Positions 46,854 through 59,690 of a stretch of DNA of 64,000 bases are shown one piece after another (position 1 is the first letter of the stretch; every line of letters begins with the position of its first letter). The stretch lies in NCBI GenBank assembly GCA_029204225.1, contig CM055114.1:14188684-14252683 (forward strand). Reading direction: 5' to 3'. The notes below the pieces were generated by a model. The model worked only from the letters and a program-made list of their open reading frames with translations. It did not search any database and was not told where the DNA came from. This DNA comes from Diphasiastrum complanatum (lineage: Eukaryota; Streptophyta; Lycopodiopsida; Lycopodiales; Lycopodiaceae). A program made the position numbers and the translations under genes.

Positions 46854-47118
46854 ACACATCAAGCTCTTCTACTACTTCGACCTGTTGTGTCGAGTTCAAG
46901 GTCGCCATCCACTCTGCTGTGGTTGATCTTATGTGGCTTCAGTCTCAACTTGACCTCTATTAGACAAATACACTTAGCATACACATCAAGCTCTTCTGCT
47001 TCTTCAACCGGTTGGGCCGAGTTCAAGGTCGTCGTCCACTCTGCTATGGTTGAACCCATGTGGCTTCACTCTCAACTTGACCTTTATTAGCAACCCAAAC
47101 AGACAAATACATTTTCGA
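46854..47118. repeat. Tandem duplication, 127-bp unit
   Basis: The unit acacatcaagctcttct...caacttgacct starts at 46,854 and again at 46,981, with about 10% differences. It lies between the two TG-rich microsatellites. Confidence 0.85.
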
Positions 47119-47330
47119 TAATGAACAGTTTGTTGAGAATTCTTATATTTTCTTTCATCTTCCAGTTGTTGAGGTCACTGGTCGTTATATATTGGTCTAT
47201 GTTACACAGTTGAGGTTCAATCCAACTTCTTTAAATTTTATTATGTTGCTTGCTTGTACTTCATAGCATACTATATCTTGATGAGCATCCATCATTTTAA
47301 CCTTGCCCTTTCCTCGTCCTCCTGTTACCT

Positions 47331-47552
47331 ATGTATGTGTGTATGTGCTTGTATATGTGTATGTATTTGTATGTGTATATATAAGTGTATATGTATGTGT
47401 ATGTCTATATGTGTATTTGTGTATGGGTGTGTAAGTGTATGCATGTGTATATGTGTGTGTGTATATGTGTATTATAGGTGTGTGCATGTGTATGACTGTA
47501 TGTGTTTGTGTGTGTGCATGTGTATGTGTATGTATGTGCATGTGCATTTGTA

Positions 47553-47583
<31 letters not shown>

Positions 47584-48471
47584 ATATGTATGTTTATGTG
47601 TATGTATGTGTTTATATGTGTGTGTATCTATATGTGTATGTCTATGTATCTCTATGTATATGTGTTTATGTGTGCATGTATATGTGTATTTGTATGTACA
47701 TGTTTGTGCATGTGTGTGTATGTGTATGAGTGTCTCTGTGTGTGTATTTGTTTGTGAGAATGTGTATGTATATGTATGTATACGTGTACATGTATGTATG
47801 TGTATTTGTATGTATATGCATGTGTATATGTCTATGTGTATGTACGTGTATGTGTGTATATATGTGAATCTATATGTATATGGATGTGTATGTGTATGTG
47901 TGTGTATGTGTATTTATAAGTATATGTATATTTATTTGTATGTGTATGTGTATGTGTATGTGGATGTGTATATGTACGTGCATGTGCATGTGCCTATATG
48001 TGTATATGTGTATGTGTGTACATGTACGTTTGTATGTGTATGTGTATGTGCATGTGCATGTGTATGTATGTATATGTGTACATGTATGTACATGTATATG
48101 TATATGCATGTGTATGTGTGTATGTGTATGTGTATTGTATGTTTGTGTACATATATGTATGTGTATGTGTGTACAATGTATGTATGTATATATGTGTATG
48201 TATGTGTACATGTGTGCATGTATATTTGTGTATGTGTATGTACATTCATATGTGTATGTGTATGTGTACATGTATGTATATTTGTATGTGTATATGTGTG
48301 TATCTATATGTGTATGTATATGTGTATGTATCTATACATATATATGTGTATGTGTATCTATATGTGTATGTATATGTGTGCATATGTGCATATGCATGTG
48401 CATGTGTATGTGTATGTGTATGTGTGTGTATATGTGTGAGTGTGCTTGTGTATATGTATGTGTATGTGTAG
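47331..48471. repeat. Long complex (TG)/(TATG) microsatellite
   Basis: About 1.1 kb of the same repeat chemistry as 46,226-46,749. The long Cys/Val/Tyr (plus) and His/Thr/Ile (minus) frames are artefacts. Confidence 0.95.
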
Positions 48472-49049
48472 TCAAAAAATATGCCTGTATGTGTGTGCAT
48501 ATGTATTGTATATATGAATAAGCAAAGAGTAGGGTCTAGGCGTGACACAGGGAGAGTAGAGGGGGTTAACAACACCCTAACACACTCTCTCTAAAATATC
48601 TTTATATATACAAATATATATCATAGTTGCACAAATTTCTTTTGTGGGCAATATGGGTATCAAATTAAAGCATTTATTAAGGGTAGTTCATTTATGTAGG
48701 TTGCCGAATGTTTCAGGTGCAATGTGGTCCAATTTGCGAAAATGTATTTAAAATTTTCTATGGAAACGTGTTCCATTTCCTATCAAGTCAATGCATCGAT
48801 AATGAGCAATTACTATGCCAAGGTAGTTTCTGGGAGGCTTGGCACTCCCCTTGGCTTTGGCTCATATTTGTATCCTGGCTCAGGTCCTGGGCACCGGCAT
48901 CGGCTACATCTGAGCCTTGATCCTATGTTGGTGGTCCTTCTGCCTGTTTGTCCTTCTCTTGGTTGGAACTGGAGCTGGCAAGGTCTTTCATATGTCTACT
49001 TTTTTAGGGAAGAAATGCACTTTTATATTATTATACACTATTTTCAACT
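48472..49049. other. No recognised gene
   Basis: Short frames around 48,708-49,146 lack any family signature. Nothing else is seen. Confidence 0.35.
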
Positions 49050-49410
49050 AATAACTTTGACTTGCAATAACTTTTCAATCATACCTCAAAAGTATGTCAT
49101 CAACATATTATTGAAAAGCGCTAGTCAAGCGCTTTCTAACGACTAAACTCCGTTGAAATTGGACTTACCACTAAAAAGTTATGTCATTTTTAATGTGGAC
49201 TCAAAAAATTATGATTAATAAAATCCCCATACTTTTGACTTGCCATAACTTTTTCATCGTGGCTTGGAAGTATGTCATCTAACATATCATTGGAAAGCCC
49301 TCATCATGCGCTTTCTAACGTACTGAACTCCACTGAAATTGGATTTACCTATAAAAAGTTATGTCATTTTTAATGTGGACTCAAAACAATTATGAGTAAT
49401 AAAATCCCCA
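49050..49410. repeat. Two-copy ~180-bp tandem repeat
   Basis: tttgacttgc(a/c)ataactttt ... aaagttatgtcatttttaatgtggactc occurs twice at an offset of 178-180 bp. The unit length is satellite-like, but only two copies are present. Confidence 0.8.
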
Positions 49411-49522
49411 AAAAGTGAAATGTACTACCAAAAGGTACAATGAAAAATGGGTTCTTATTTTGTACCACCAAATCATGCTTTTAGCTAGGTGGCAGTGTAA
49501 TTACTACAGGGGCTGGTTGAGG

Positions 49523-50220
49523 CTATTGTTCCATGTGTTTCTGGCATGCCTTTAAAGCGCTTTTTGCCTGTTCCAATTTTTGAATTACCCTGCGTTGATA
49601 ATTGTCGAACTCGGCCTGGTATTTGGCGAATGTGTCAGTATAAATCTGCACTTGCTTGTTGAGTAGATTCACCTCGGCTCGGCTGAGGGGTTTGTTCGTA
49701 GGTGCAGGTTGTGCCAACCAATCCTCTTTTCTGCTTGTAATGTTGTCACCTTCGCTCCCAAGAATAGATTTTTTATTTCTAGCAGCGTGATTTGTGCCTG
49801 GAGTGGAGTGAGGCCTTGCGTGAGCTGCGATTGGATCTCCTGGACCTTGCTCTAAGCATCCGTGGTATACTTGGAAAGAACCATGACGTACCCTTTGAGA
49901 CCCGCTTCATGTTTCTTTAGCTTCTGCACCTCAGCTTTTTCTGCTTGTCCGTGCTGTGGGACGATCAGCAGATCTTGCTGTAGTTGGCTGATTTCTGTCC
50001 GTAGCTGGGTGTTGCTCATTGCCAATTCCAATACATGGCCATCCAGTTTTGCTTTTGTAGCTATCGCCTCCCGGACATAGGTACCCAAGATTTGGTAGGC
50101 CGTAGAAAAATCTGTAGGACCAGCCGGTATGGTGGTGCTAGTAGGGGCTTGCTGTGAGGTAGCCCCCACGACCTGTACTGTGTCATCATCATCTTCAATC
50201 AAGTTCTCAGGAGACTTCAT
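49523..50220 (-). pseudogene. Extra coiled-coil ORF downstream of gypsy integrase
   Basis: Minus strand, about 230 codons in the same direction as the gypsy pol and just beyond it. An acidic start (MKSPENLIEDDDDTVQVV) is followed by long heptad-like stretches (LELAMSNTQLRTEISQLQQDL, KAEVQKLKKHEAGLKGYV). A TAG follows near 49,853. The frame continues (SKVQEIQSQLTQGLTPLQAQITLLEIKN), and after a shift near 49,715 it reads EVNLLNKQVQIYTDTFAKYQAEFDNYQRRVIQKLEQAKSALKAC. It is strongly predicted to be helical or coiled-coil, with no enzyme motif. Some plant gypsy lineages carry an additional ORF of unknown or envelope-like role at this place; no membrane segment is visible here. Function unknown. 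Confidence 0.6.
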
Positions 50221-50499
50221 GCCGTCAGGTGTAGTGGGGTCTTATTTTGCCACGTTCTCTTGAGATAGATGTCTTTGATCAGCAAAAATGAAGGCTGATT
50301 GTTGTAATCTGATGATCTGCTTTCCTATTGATCCTATCTGGATTTAGATCTCACTTGGATCTTGTTGGATGCTATCAAATCTTATCAGATCTTGCTGGAT
50401 CTGGCTTGATCTAACTAGATTTCTCTAGATCTGGCAGTGATGACCTTGAAGATGGACCTTTTGTGACTTATCATCACTATCCTTGATCTATTTCACTGG

Positions 50500-53400
50500 T
50501 CAATATTTGTGCAAACGGCTACCATTGATGGGCATGTCAAAAGGCATCCCATCTAACTTCTCGAGGTTCACGGCTCCATGATTGAGGATCTCTGTTACTC
50601 GGAATGAGCCTTCGCCTGTGAACTTCAACATTCCCTTGATCGCCTTAGTCTTATACATGAGGACCAGATCTCTAGATCGAAGATCTTTCTTATGCAATCG
50701 ACGATCATGCCATGCCTTGCATCGTTCTTTCTCAGCTGCCAATGCATGCACAACTAGTAAGTGTGTTTCACAGAGTTTATGCAGTGCTTCATGGCGTAAT
50801 TGTAGAGATTTGGATTCGTCTAGGCATTGCCTTGTGGCGATCCTTAATGATGGTACCAAAAACTCTACTAACATTACAACATCCTGGCCATAGACCAACT
50901 AAAGTGGCATTTGATGAGTGCTTCATTTGTAAACTATTCTGAATGCCCACAGAGCAGCATATAATTTGTGTTCCCAATCGGACCTGCTAGCTTCAACTGT
51001 TTTCATGGTTATGCTACATAGGATATTATTGGATGATTCGGCTTGTCCATTACCGCGAGGATAATATGGCGTGCTAAACCTATGGATAACAAAAAATTCC
51101 TTCAATAGGACTTTTTGATGGTCTCATTGATGAAATGGCTTCCACGATCGCTAACTATCTCCACCGGGCATCCGAAGCGCACAATGATATTCTCACACAG
51201 AAACTTGGCAGTTGTTCAAGCACTAGAGTTGTTCATACTGCCTTGGCCACTTGGTGAGATAATCTGTGGCCATGATAATATATCGGGCTTGTGAACTTCT
51301 TGCCGCAGGGTGAATTGGACCGAGATAGTCCAATCCCCACTTCTCGAATGGTGCTTGAGCTAGTATTGGGTGTAAAAGATCATAATCCAGTCTTGTCGGC
51401 CGTATTCATCGGCATCCTTATGAATCGTTGGCCACCAACATTCTGATTGTAGGATCTTGTGAACTGTAATGTCGGATGCAAAATGAACATCACCCATGTC
51501 TTCATGCAAAATTGAAATAATTTAGGTGGTCTTGTGTGGAAGTATACATCTCCGAAGAATACCATCTGGTCCTCTTCGATACAATTGGCCGACAATCAGC
51601 TGATAACGTCTAGCCGTTAGCATCAATTTCCGCTATTCCGCCTTGGGTAAGGATTTATCTGGTTGGCCCTGCATTAAATGTTCAACTATATGAGCAGCCC
51701 ATTCAGATATAGTGTCGATATAAAACAAGGTAGCGTCAGGTAGCTCATCATCATTAGGTAGGGCTGCAGTTTCCTTCCCCTTGATTCGCGACACATGATC
51801 CGCCATGTAATGCTGCTTTCCCTTGCAAACCACTATCCGAAAATCAAACTCCAACAACAAAAGTAATAAACGAGTGATTCTCCCTATATTGCAAGTTTTA
51901 TTAACAAGACATAGCAAGGGTTGATGGTCCGTATAAAAAGCAAAATGTGTGGTCATCAAATAATGTCAAAACTTCTTAACTGTGTAAATCATTGCCAATG
52001 CCTCTCATTTTGTTGTCGAATAATTCATCTCTGAGTCGCTGAGATGTCGGCTTGCAAATCGGATCGGCAAATTCTTTTTGTGTTCTCATGGCTAAATTCA
52101 AGACAGCTCCTACTCCATACTTCGATGCGTCTGTATGCATGTGAAACTCTATGGACCAATTGGGTGGGCATAGTGCTGGCGCTGAGACCAATGCATCTTT
52201 AAGCTTATGGAAAGCCTGTAGGGCTTCCTCAATCCAATGTGGTTCTATTGTGAGTTTGTAGATTAGTCGTGCTAACTTCGCAAAGTCTAAAATGCAGATC
52301 TTGTAATAGTTAGCATGACCCATGAAAATGTAGACTTCGCAGATTGTTCCAAGTGGTGGCAGATCGACAATGATCCTTATCTTTGACAGGTTCGTGGCGA
52401 TCCCATGTCTGGATACTATATGGCCGAGAATTAGGCCATGTGTCACCCAAAATTGACATTTTTCTGGGTTCAGAGATATCTGATACTCGCGGCATTTCTT
52501 TAGCACCTTCTCTAGATTAGGTAAATGCTCTGAGTTAGGTCCGTGCATGCACAGATCATCCAAGAAAATCTCCTGAAATTTTTGTAAATACTCTTTGAAT
52601 GCCGCTTGGATAAGTCGTTGAAAGGTACTTGGGATATTGCAAAGTCTAAATGGCATCACCTTGTAGGCATAGGTTCCCCATTCTGTGGCAAATGTTGTCT
52701 TGTGCTGATCTTGCGACGCTATTTTCACCTTATTGTAGCCATCGAAACCGTCTAGAAAACTATAGGCTTATGCTCCTGCGACTCAGTCTAGCTTTTCGTA
52801 AATGGTAGAGGAAAATAATCTTTCTTGGCGACTACATTTAGCGCTTTCAAGTTCACACAGATTCGTCATTCTTCTTGGGCACTATGACTACTGGCGGCAC
52901 CCATTCAGTGTGTTCAATTTCATAGATGAAATCAACATCTAGCAAAGTCTGTAACTCTTGCTTGATCAACTCTGTATAGTTCGGATTGCAGTGATAATAA
53001 CGGCTTACCTTGGCGACTACTCCATCCACCAAGGGTATGGTATGCAAGACTACGGTTGGAGGGATACCCTTCAGATCACTATAATTCCAAGCGAAACAAT
53101 CTCTTTATTCCACCAACAATGATCATAGTCTTTTGAATTGTGTGGGCGTTATAGTTCTCCCACATGTACAATCTTTTCTTCTTCTCTTGCTCAGTTAGGT
53201 TCATGGGTTGCGTTCGCGTAGGTCCTTTGAAGACTTGGTCCGCTGATTCCTGATTTTGATCAGGTTCTCGTTGAGCTTGTGGCATCATAATTACTACATC
53301 GTCTAAGGTATAGTTCTTGAAGGTTTCTTGCATCTCGTGAACTGGTGTTCGACAAGATTCCTCCTTCAGCATATTGATCTTAGCTCGACTCATAATTTTT

Positions 53401-54310
53401 GGATTTTCAGTCATTTGAGAGAAAGATGACACTGTGTCTGGGTCCATTCAAACTGACTTCAAGGAGTCCAACACTTTTTTTTCCCCTTTCTGCTCACATA
53501 GTCGGGTTCATCCTTGTTGTCTTTCTTTGGAACTAGCGTGACATTCACTTTATGAACATGAATATCAGCATCCACTATAGCTATAGCCTTTTCTGGCAAA
53601 TCACTCCATCGGATCACCTGGTTGTAGCGTTGTCTTAGCTGGTCCTTTTTGTTGGTAGGTGCCTTGGGTGGATCTATCTTGGAAACTTTATTCATTTCAG
53701 ATTTTTGTGGGTATGTCCAATGTATAGCACTTGGGTGAAGATGTGTTGGGTTCTATATTTGAATCATGTTGACAAGCATGCCCAGCCATACAGTCAACAG
53801 TTGCCAATGAATCCATCCATCTCATGATATTTGTGTCAGACCCGTAATGACCTCCCCTTGCTTGCCTTGGGTGATGAATTGTATGATCAATGGTGGACGA
53901 TCCATCATCAGCTTTTGGTGCAATAGGTTTCACTGCCCATGTGGTTGGATCGACCTTTACAGCCTACTCTCTGTTTTTGAAGGTGAGTTTTTCGGTTTCT
54001 CAAATGTGACCCACTTGCGTAGTCCTCACCCATGGTCTTCCTAGTAAAACGTGGTAGGCAGAAGGGGATTCTGGTATCTCCATCACCACAAAAGTGATCA
54101 CAAACTACATTTTTGCTATTTTTATAGGAATGTCATCAACTACACCTTTTGGTTTAACACATGATTGATCTGCTAGTTTGATGGCAAATCTTGCTGGCTT
54201 CAATCCTTGCAGACCCCATTTCTGGTACAACGTAGTGGAGATCAAATTTACACCTGATTCTCAATATACTACTGTCTCCTCATCCTCTCATCTCTTGTGC
54301 TTGATTGGCA
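50500..54310 (-). pseudogene. Ty3/gypsy pol (protease, RT, RNase H, integrase), decayed
   Basis: Minus strand. Protease at ~54,310-53,990 (SGVNLISTTLYQKWG..., VLLGRPW), with a stop in place of the active-site Asp. The RT start is at ~53,047 (LIKQELQTLLDVDFI, WVPPVVIVPKKN). The RT core 52,728-51,976 (TTFATEWGTYAYKVMPFRLCNIPSTFQRL, FLDDL at about 52,560, LNPEKCQFWV) leads into RNase H (HTDASKYGVGAVL, FAFYTDHQPLLCLVN). Integrase is in pieces from ~51,600 (CWWPTIHKDADEY, FGCPVEIVSDRGSHF, RFSTPYYPRGNGQAES) to a C-terminal end at 50,500 (DVVMLVEFLVPSLRI, FTGEGSFRVTEIL). There are many frameshifts and stops. The order RT-RNase H-integrase identifies it as gypsy, not copia. Confidence 0.85.
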
Positions 54311-54589
54311 GGGTGATGTTATGCTCTTCACTTTTCCACGCTGCCCCAATGTGGAGGATGTTACTCGTTTCTTCAAACCCCGCACAATATATGGGCTCTG
54401 GTGTTACTGGCTCCACTTCAGCTTTGGCCCATTCATCCCGGAGGCTCTTGGCTTGTGGCGCAATCCGTATTAATTCTCCAAGAAATAAGTTAACACGACT
54501 TACTAGCAAACTTGTGAGTACCTCAATGTGCAAATCCTCGGGCTCCCCTATATGGAATGGTAGTTCATGATGATGCAACTGACCGTTCA

Positions 54590-56120
54590 CTAATCAATTT
54601 GCAATGGTGAGACCGCTTGTGGTACTGGTTCTTCAGCAATAGGAGGTTTTGCAGATATGTCTCTTACTTGAGCTTTTTCCTCCTCTTGTGCTTTCTGTAC
54701 CAAATGTCGTATCTTGTGGTACTGTCTTCCTTCTTCTCTCACATTTGGATATGGCCCTGTAGCTGAGGGTTGATCATCGGATACTGATGGGGGACGTGAT
54801 GGAGCCACTTCCTTCCGCTTTTGTGCTCACCTGACTGCTAGCATTAGGACATGGAACTGTTGTAAGGTGCACTGTGATTAGATTCGAAGGTGCACTCATT
54901 CTAGATCTTAATGGACAATTCTTGTAGCAATGTCCATAGCCACATTTTCAGTAGAAGGATGTGTACTGTCCCTTGTAAGGACACTATGCAATTCGATGGC
55001 CTTTGCTGCATCTGTAGCAGCCATAGTTTCTACCAGCTTGACGTTGAGATTGAGCCGCATGGGTCACATAATATTCGTTAATGGTTGGATCCACAGACAT
55101 CTCATCTGGCCCGTACCATTGCTACTGCTCAGGCTAAGGTGGTGCTTGTACTTCCTTGCTAAATTTACATGAGCCACTTGATTGTTAGCTGGCCTGGGTG
55201 GTGCAGGTAGGGCCATGCGCTGCTGATTGTTCAGTGCGCCATACCTCGGTGCTACATTAGGTGCCCCTTAAGGATAAGAGGTCTGATAAGGACTCCTCTT
55301 CTATTATATAATTCGGGGGTTAAATGGGCAAAATGTCGTCTCGTGCGATGATGCATTTGCACAGACGGCAAAATCTTTGTGTCAATTTTAGGTTTGCTTT
55401 AGTACGTTGGCTGTATGGTTCTGAGTGCAAACTGAATACCATACATTTTCTCGACGGGGATACTATAGCTGGTTCTGTTCCAGTGGATTGGGAGTTGGTG
55501 CTATAGCTCTCTGCAAGGCCTTCAGTTTCTGATCAAACTGAGTCGTGAGTTGTTCCATCTGCTGCTTGTGTAGCTTTGTCATTTGTTCCATCAGCAGCTC
55601 GGTGAATAGGTTGGAAGCATTGGATGATGATGATGCTATCGAAGGAGTCAGAGTGTGGGTGGTCAGATAAAGTTCCTCGTCTGAACCCTCATCTTCCTCC
55701 CTGATGGCATCTTCCATTGCTTCTTGCAATGTAGCGTACTACTCCCGTCGTTTAAGTTCTCTTCTGATACTATGTGGCAACCCCATAAGGAACCACATAA
55801 TAACCGCATGATTGGGAGTTAGGGCTGCTTTGCACTTGGATCTTAGATGTTTGACCATTCGATATAGTCCCTGACCCTTTCTCTTTTTCCCATCTTCACT
55901 TTGCTTACTAGGAGAAATAGATCTTCCAAGAACTTTTCTGGTTTAAAGCGTGTGATGAGAGCTGCTTTAACCACTTCCCAAGTGGTTTTCTCTTCTTCTG
56001 ATAGCTTGAAAAACCAATCTTGTGCCACTGCTACCAGAGACATTGGGAACAACATCAACTTCTCTATCGGGTTTTGCTCGCCCTGGAATGCTATTGGATT
56101 CCGGAACCCGATTAGTTGGA
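54590..56120 (-). pseudogene. Ty3/gypsy gag, decayed
   Basis: Minus strand, upstream of pol. FQGEQNPIEKLMLFPMSLVAVAQDWFFKLSEEEKTTWEVVKAALITRF (56,100-55,930, with a frame open over 56,058-55,843) is a typical retrotransposon gag core. A Gln-rich coiled-coil segment follows (55,729-55,463: LMEQMTKLHKQQMEQLTTQFDQ). Zinc-knuckle remnants lie at ~55,030-54,895 (CYRCSKGH, CGYGHCYKNC). The N-terminus and the LTR are not recognised. Confidence 0.75.
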
Positions 56121-57449
<1,329 letters not shown>

Positions 57450-57686
57450 CTTTTTTCTCAAAACAAAAAATCAAAATCAATTCATTCATATCAAAAATTT
57501 TTCACACCATCTCTCTTTTTCTTAATCATTCACATTTTATACATTTTTATACACACACACACACACATTACCTCTCCTTCTCTCTCTCTTTTAACCTCTA
57601 TCTCTTTTCTCAAAACAAAAAATCAAAATCAAAAAATAAAATCAGTTTATTAACAATTCATTCATTTTCTTATACACACATCACCT

Positions 57687-57835
<149 letters not shown>

Positions 57836-57978
57836 CTCAAAACAAAAAATCAAAATCAACTCATTCACTTTTAATTCATTTTTTCATTCTCTCACTCTTT
57901 CATTCTCAATTTCTCTTTCACAAATTCAATCACTCACACACACTCTCTCTTTAAAAATCAAAAGTCACAAATTTTTTT

Positions 57979-58172
<194 letters not shown>

Positions 58173-58225
58173 TATAAAACATGTAAAATCAACTAGATTA
58201 ACAAATAAAAACCTCCAAAATCTGA

Positions 58226-58322
58226 ATCTCCAAGCTCCAAGCAACAAGCTCCAAGCTCTTCAAGCTCCAAGCTCCTCAAGATTCCCAAGCTCTCCAAGCT
58301 CCAAGCTCCTCCACTTCCAAGT
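58226..58322. repeat. Minisatellite of ctccaag(ctc) units
   Basis: About ten imperfect copies of ccaagctc/ctccaag in 100 bp. Confidence 0.8.
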
Positions 58323-58379
58323 GCCAAGATGTCTCTGGAAAGGTAGCGCGAAAATGGAGGTGTGGGAAGCAATATGAAT

Positions 58380-58660
58380 ACAATGTCGGAATCCGACAAC
58401 CGTAGGGGTCTGTCAGATTTTGACATAATTTTTAGAAGCCAAAACGTCCAATCATCGACACAGATTGCTGATCTGGCTGTCGGAATCCAACATACATAAA
58501 TATATGTTGGATTCTGACATCCAACTAGAATGCCAGCTCAACGAAATTTTGCCACATAACACCCACGTCAGATGTCGGATCCGTCACATCTTTAATGTGT
58601 CAAATTTTGACATCCAATTTAAAATTGATGCTAGCATTAAGTTGCATCTCAACAAGTCTA
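58380..58660. repeat. TGTCGGA-type palindromes (CACTA subterminal-like)
   Basis: Repeated short palindromes: TGTCGGAATCCGACA near 58,383, TGTCAGATTTTGACA near 58,410, a longer hairpin around 58,479-58,521 (gtcggaatccaacata / tatgttggattctgac), and TGTCAAATTTTGACA near 58,598. The same motif occurs at 59,045-59,070 beside a CACTA-like end. Confidence 0.7.
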
Positions 58661-58983
58661 TTTAAACTTCACAAAGGAATCATACACTAAGCTTTTCTTA
58701 GGCAAGAAATAGATCCAAGTGTATCTTGTACAATCATTTATGAATGTAACATACATCAAAGCACCAACACTAGATTCATGTGAAAATGAATGCACATCTG
58801 AGTGTATAATATCAAGAGGAGATGTATAAAATGTCCTTTTTTGCCACAAAAGAGACATTTTAGTTTTGATTTGTCCTTCTTGGATTTTCCTTTGGAGCTT
58901 GATCCACCATCCTTGTCCTTGGTCTCCTTGATTTGGTTCTTCTTGGATGGATGAGCCTTCTTTTTTCCTTTGAATGAGAAATT
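58661..58983 (-). pseudogene. Copia fragment: gag zinc-knuckle region fused to integrase
   Basis: Minus strand. NFSFKGKKKAHPSKKNQ...GSSSKGKSKKDKSKLKCLFCGKKGHF (gag linker and start of the CCHC knuckle) runs directly, with a frame change, into TSPLDIIHSDVHSFSHES...YVTFINDCTRYTWIYFLPKKSLVYDSFVKFK (integrase core start). Protease and everything between are deleted. Both halves are closest within this window to the minus-strand copia at 34.4-36.2 kb. Confidence 0.8.
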
Positions 58984-59095
58984 CACTACTAAAAAATGTG
59001 CTCATTTCGACATGTGGTTGCGATGGATTTCGGAAAATCCCATAAAATGTCAGAATCTGACATGTCGGTATCCAGCATCTCTGCCGAACCCCCAT
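58984..59095. mobile_element. Probable CACTA-element terminus
   Basis: It starts CACTACTAAAAAA at 58,984, followed by gatttcgg, TGTCAGAATCTGACATGTCGG and similar repeats, the usual structure of a CACTA end. It interrupts the copia gag on one side and abuts a gypsy protease on the other. The matching far end was not found. Confidence 0.6.
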
Positions 59096-59690
59096 AAAAA
59101 AAACTTGGCTTGAATGTATGCAGTGACATCCTTCAATTCTCCAACAAGCTTTCGTCGAGTCGAATCTACTAACTTGATATTTCACTGTGTTGGTCAGTCC
59201 CAAAGCATGAGCTATGTCTTCTGTTATCATGTTCACACTTGAACCAGAATCTATCGGCACATTTTCAATTAAGCACCCAGCAATGATAACATCGATTTCT
59301 GGTGCGCCGATATCTCCTAAATTAAAAGATAGTACACCAACATCTGGCAAAGAAACTCTTTTCTTCTTTTTGGGAGCAGAAAGACCTTTTAATTGCTTAG
59401 GATAATAGGTATTGTCTGCCAACAATTGCTCAAAAGTGATGTTTGGGCGAAGAGATCCAATATCAGTCACTATATCATAGTCTTTTGTCTTTTCCTTTGA
59501 GTTGGCTTCTCAATAGTGGCATTAGACAACTTGTTTTTTGTTAATTCATTGTCCCCTTCCTCGAATGTGACCTTCTTCTCTGCAGCAGCTGACTGTAATT
59601 CAGTAAGAGTTTGAGAAGTTGGTCAGTGATCTCTTTGAGATTTTTTTGACTCGTACCCTCACTCTGTCTTCGTAAAATTCCTCTCTAAGC
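59096..59690 (-). pseudogene. Ty3/gypsy gag-protease linker and retropepsin fragment
   Basis: Minus strand. KKVTFEEGDNEL..., then YDIVTDIGSLRPNITFEQLLADNTYYPKQLKGL, KKRVSLPDVGVLSF and the retropepsin active site PIDSGSSVNMITEDIAHALGLT (DSG kept, about 59,240). After a frameshift near 59,165 it continues as LVDSTRRKLVGELKDVTAYIQAKFFL. The fragment ends at a poly-T beside the CACTA terminus. No RT is attached. Confidence 0.7.

Noticed and set aside
47435-48439. 334-codon Cys/Val/Tyr-rich frame resembling a cysteine-rich protein
   Set aside because: Entirely made of TG/TATG microsatellite; all frames on both strands are similarly open.
58658-59470. Single 270-aa gene fusing a retropepsin to an integrase
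   Set aside because: The frame crosses a CACTA terminus and two unrelated retroelement fragments (gypsy, then copia) that happen to be open together.
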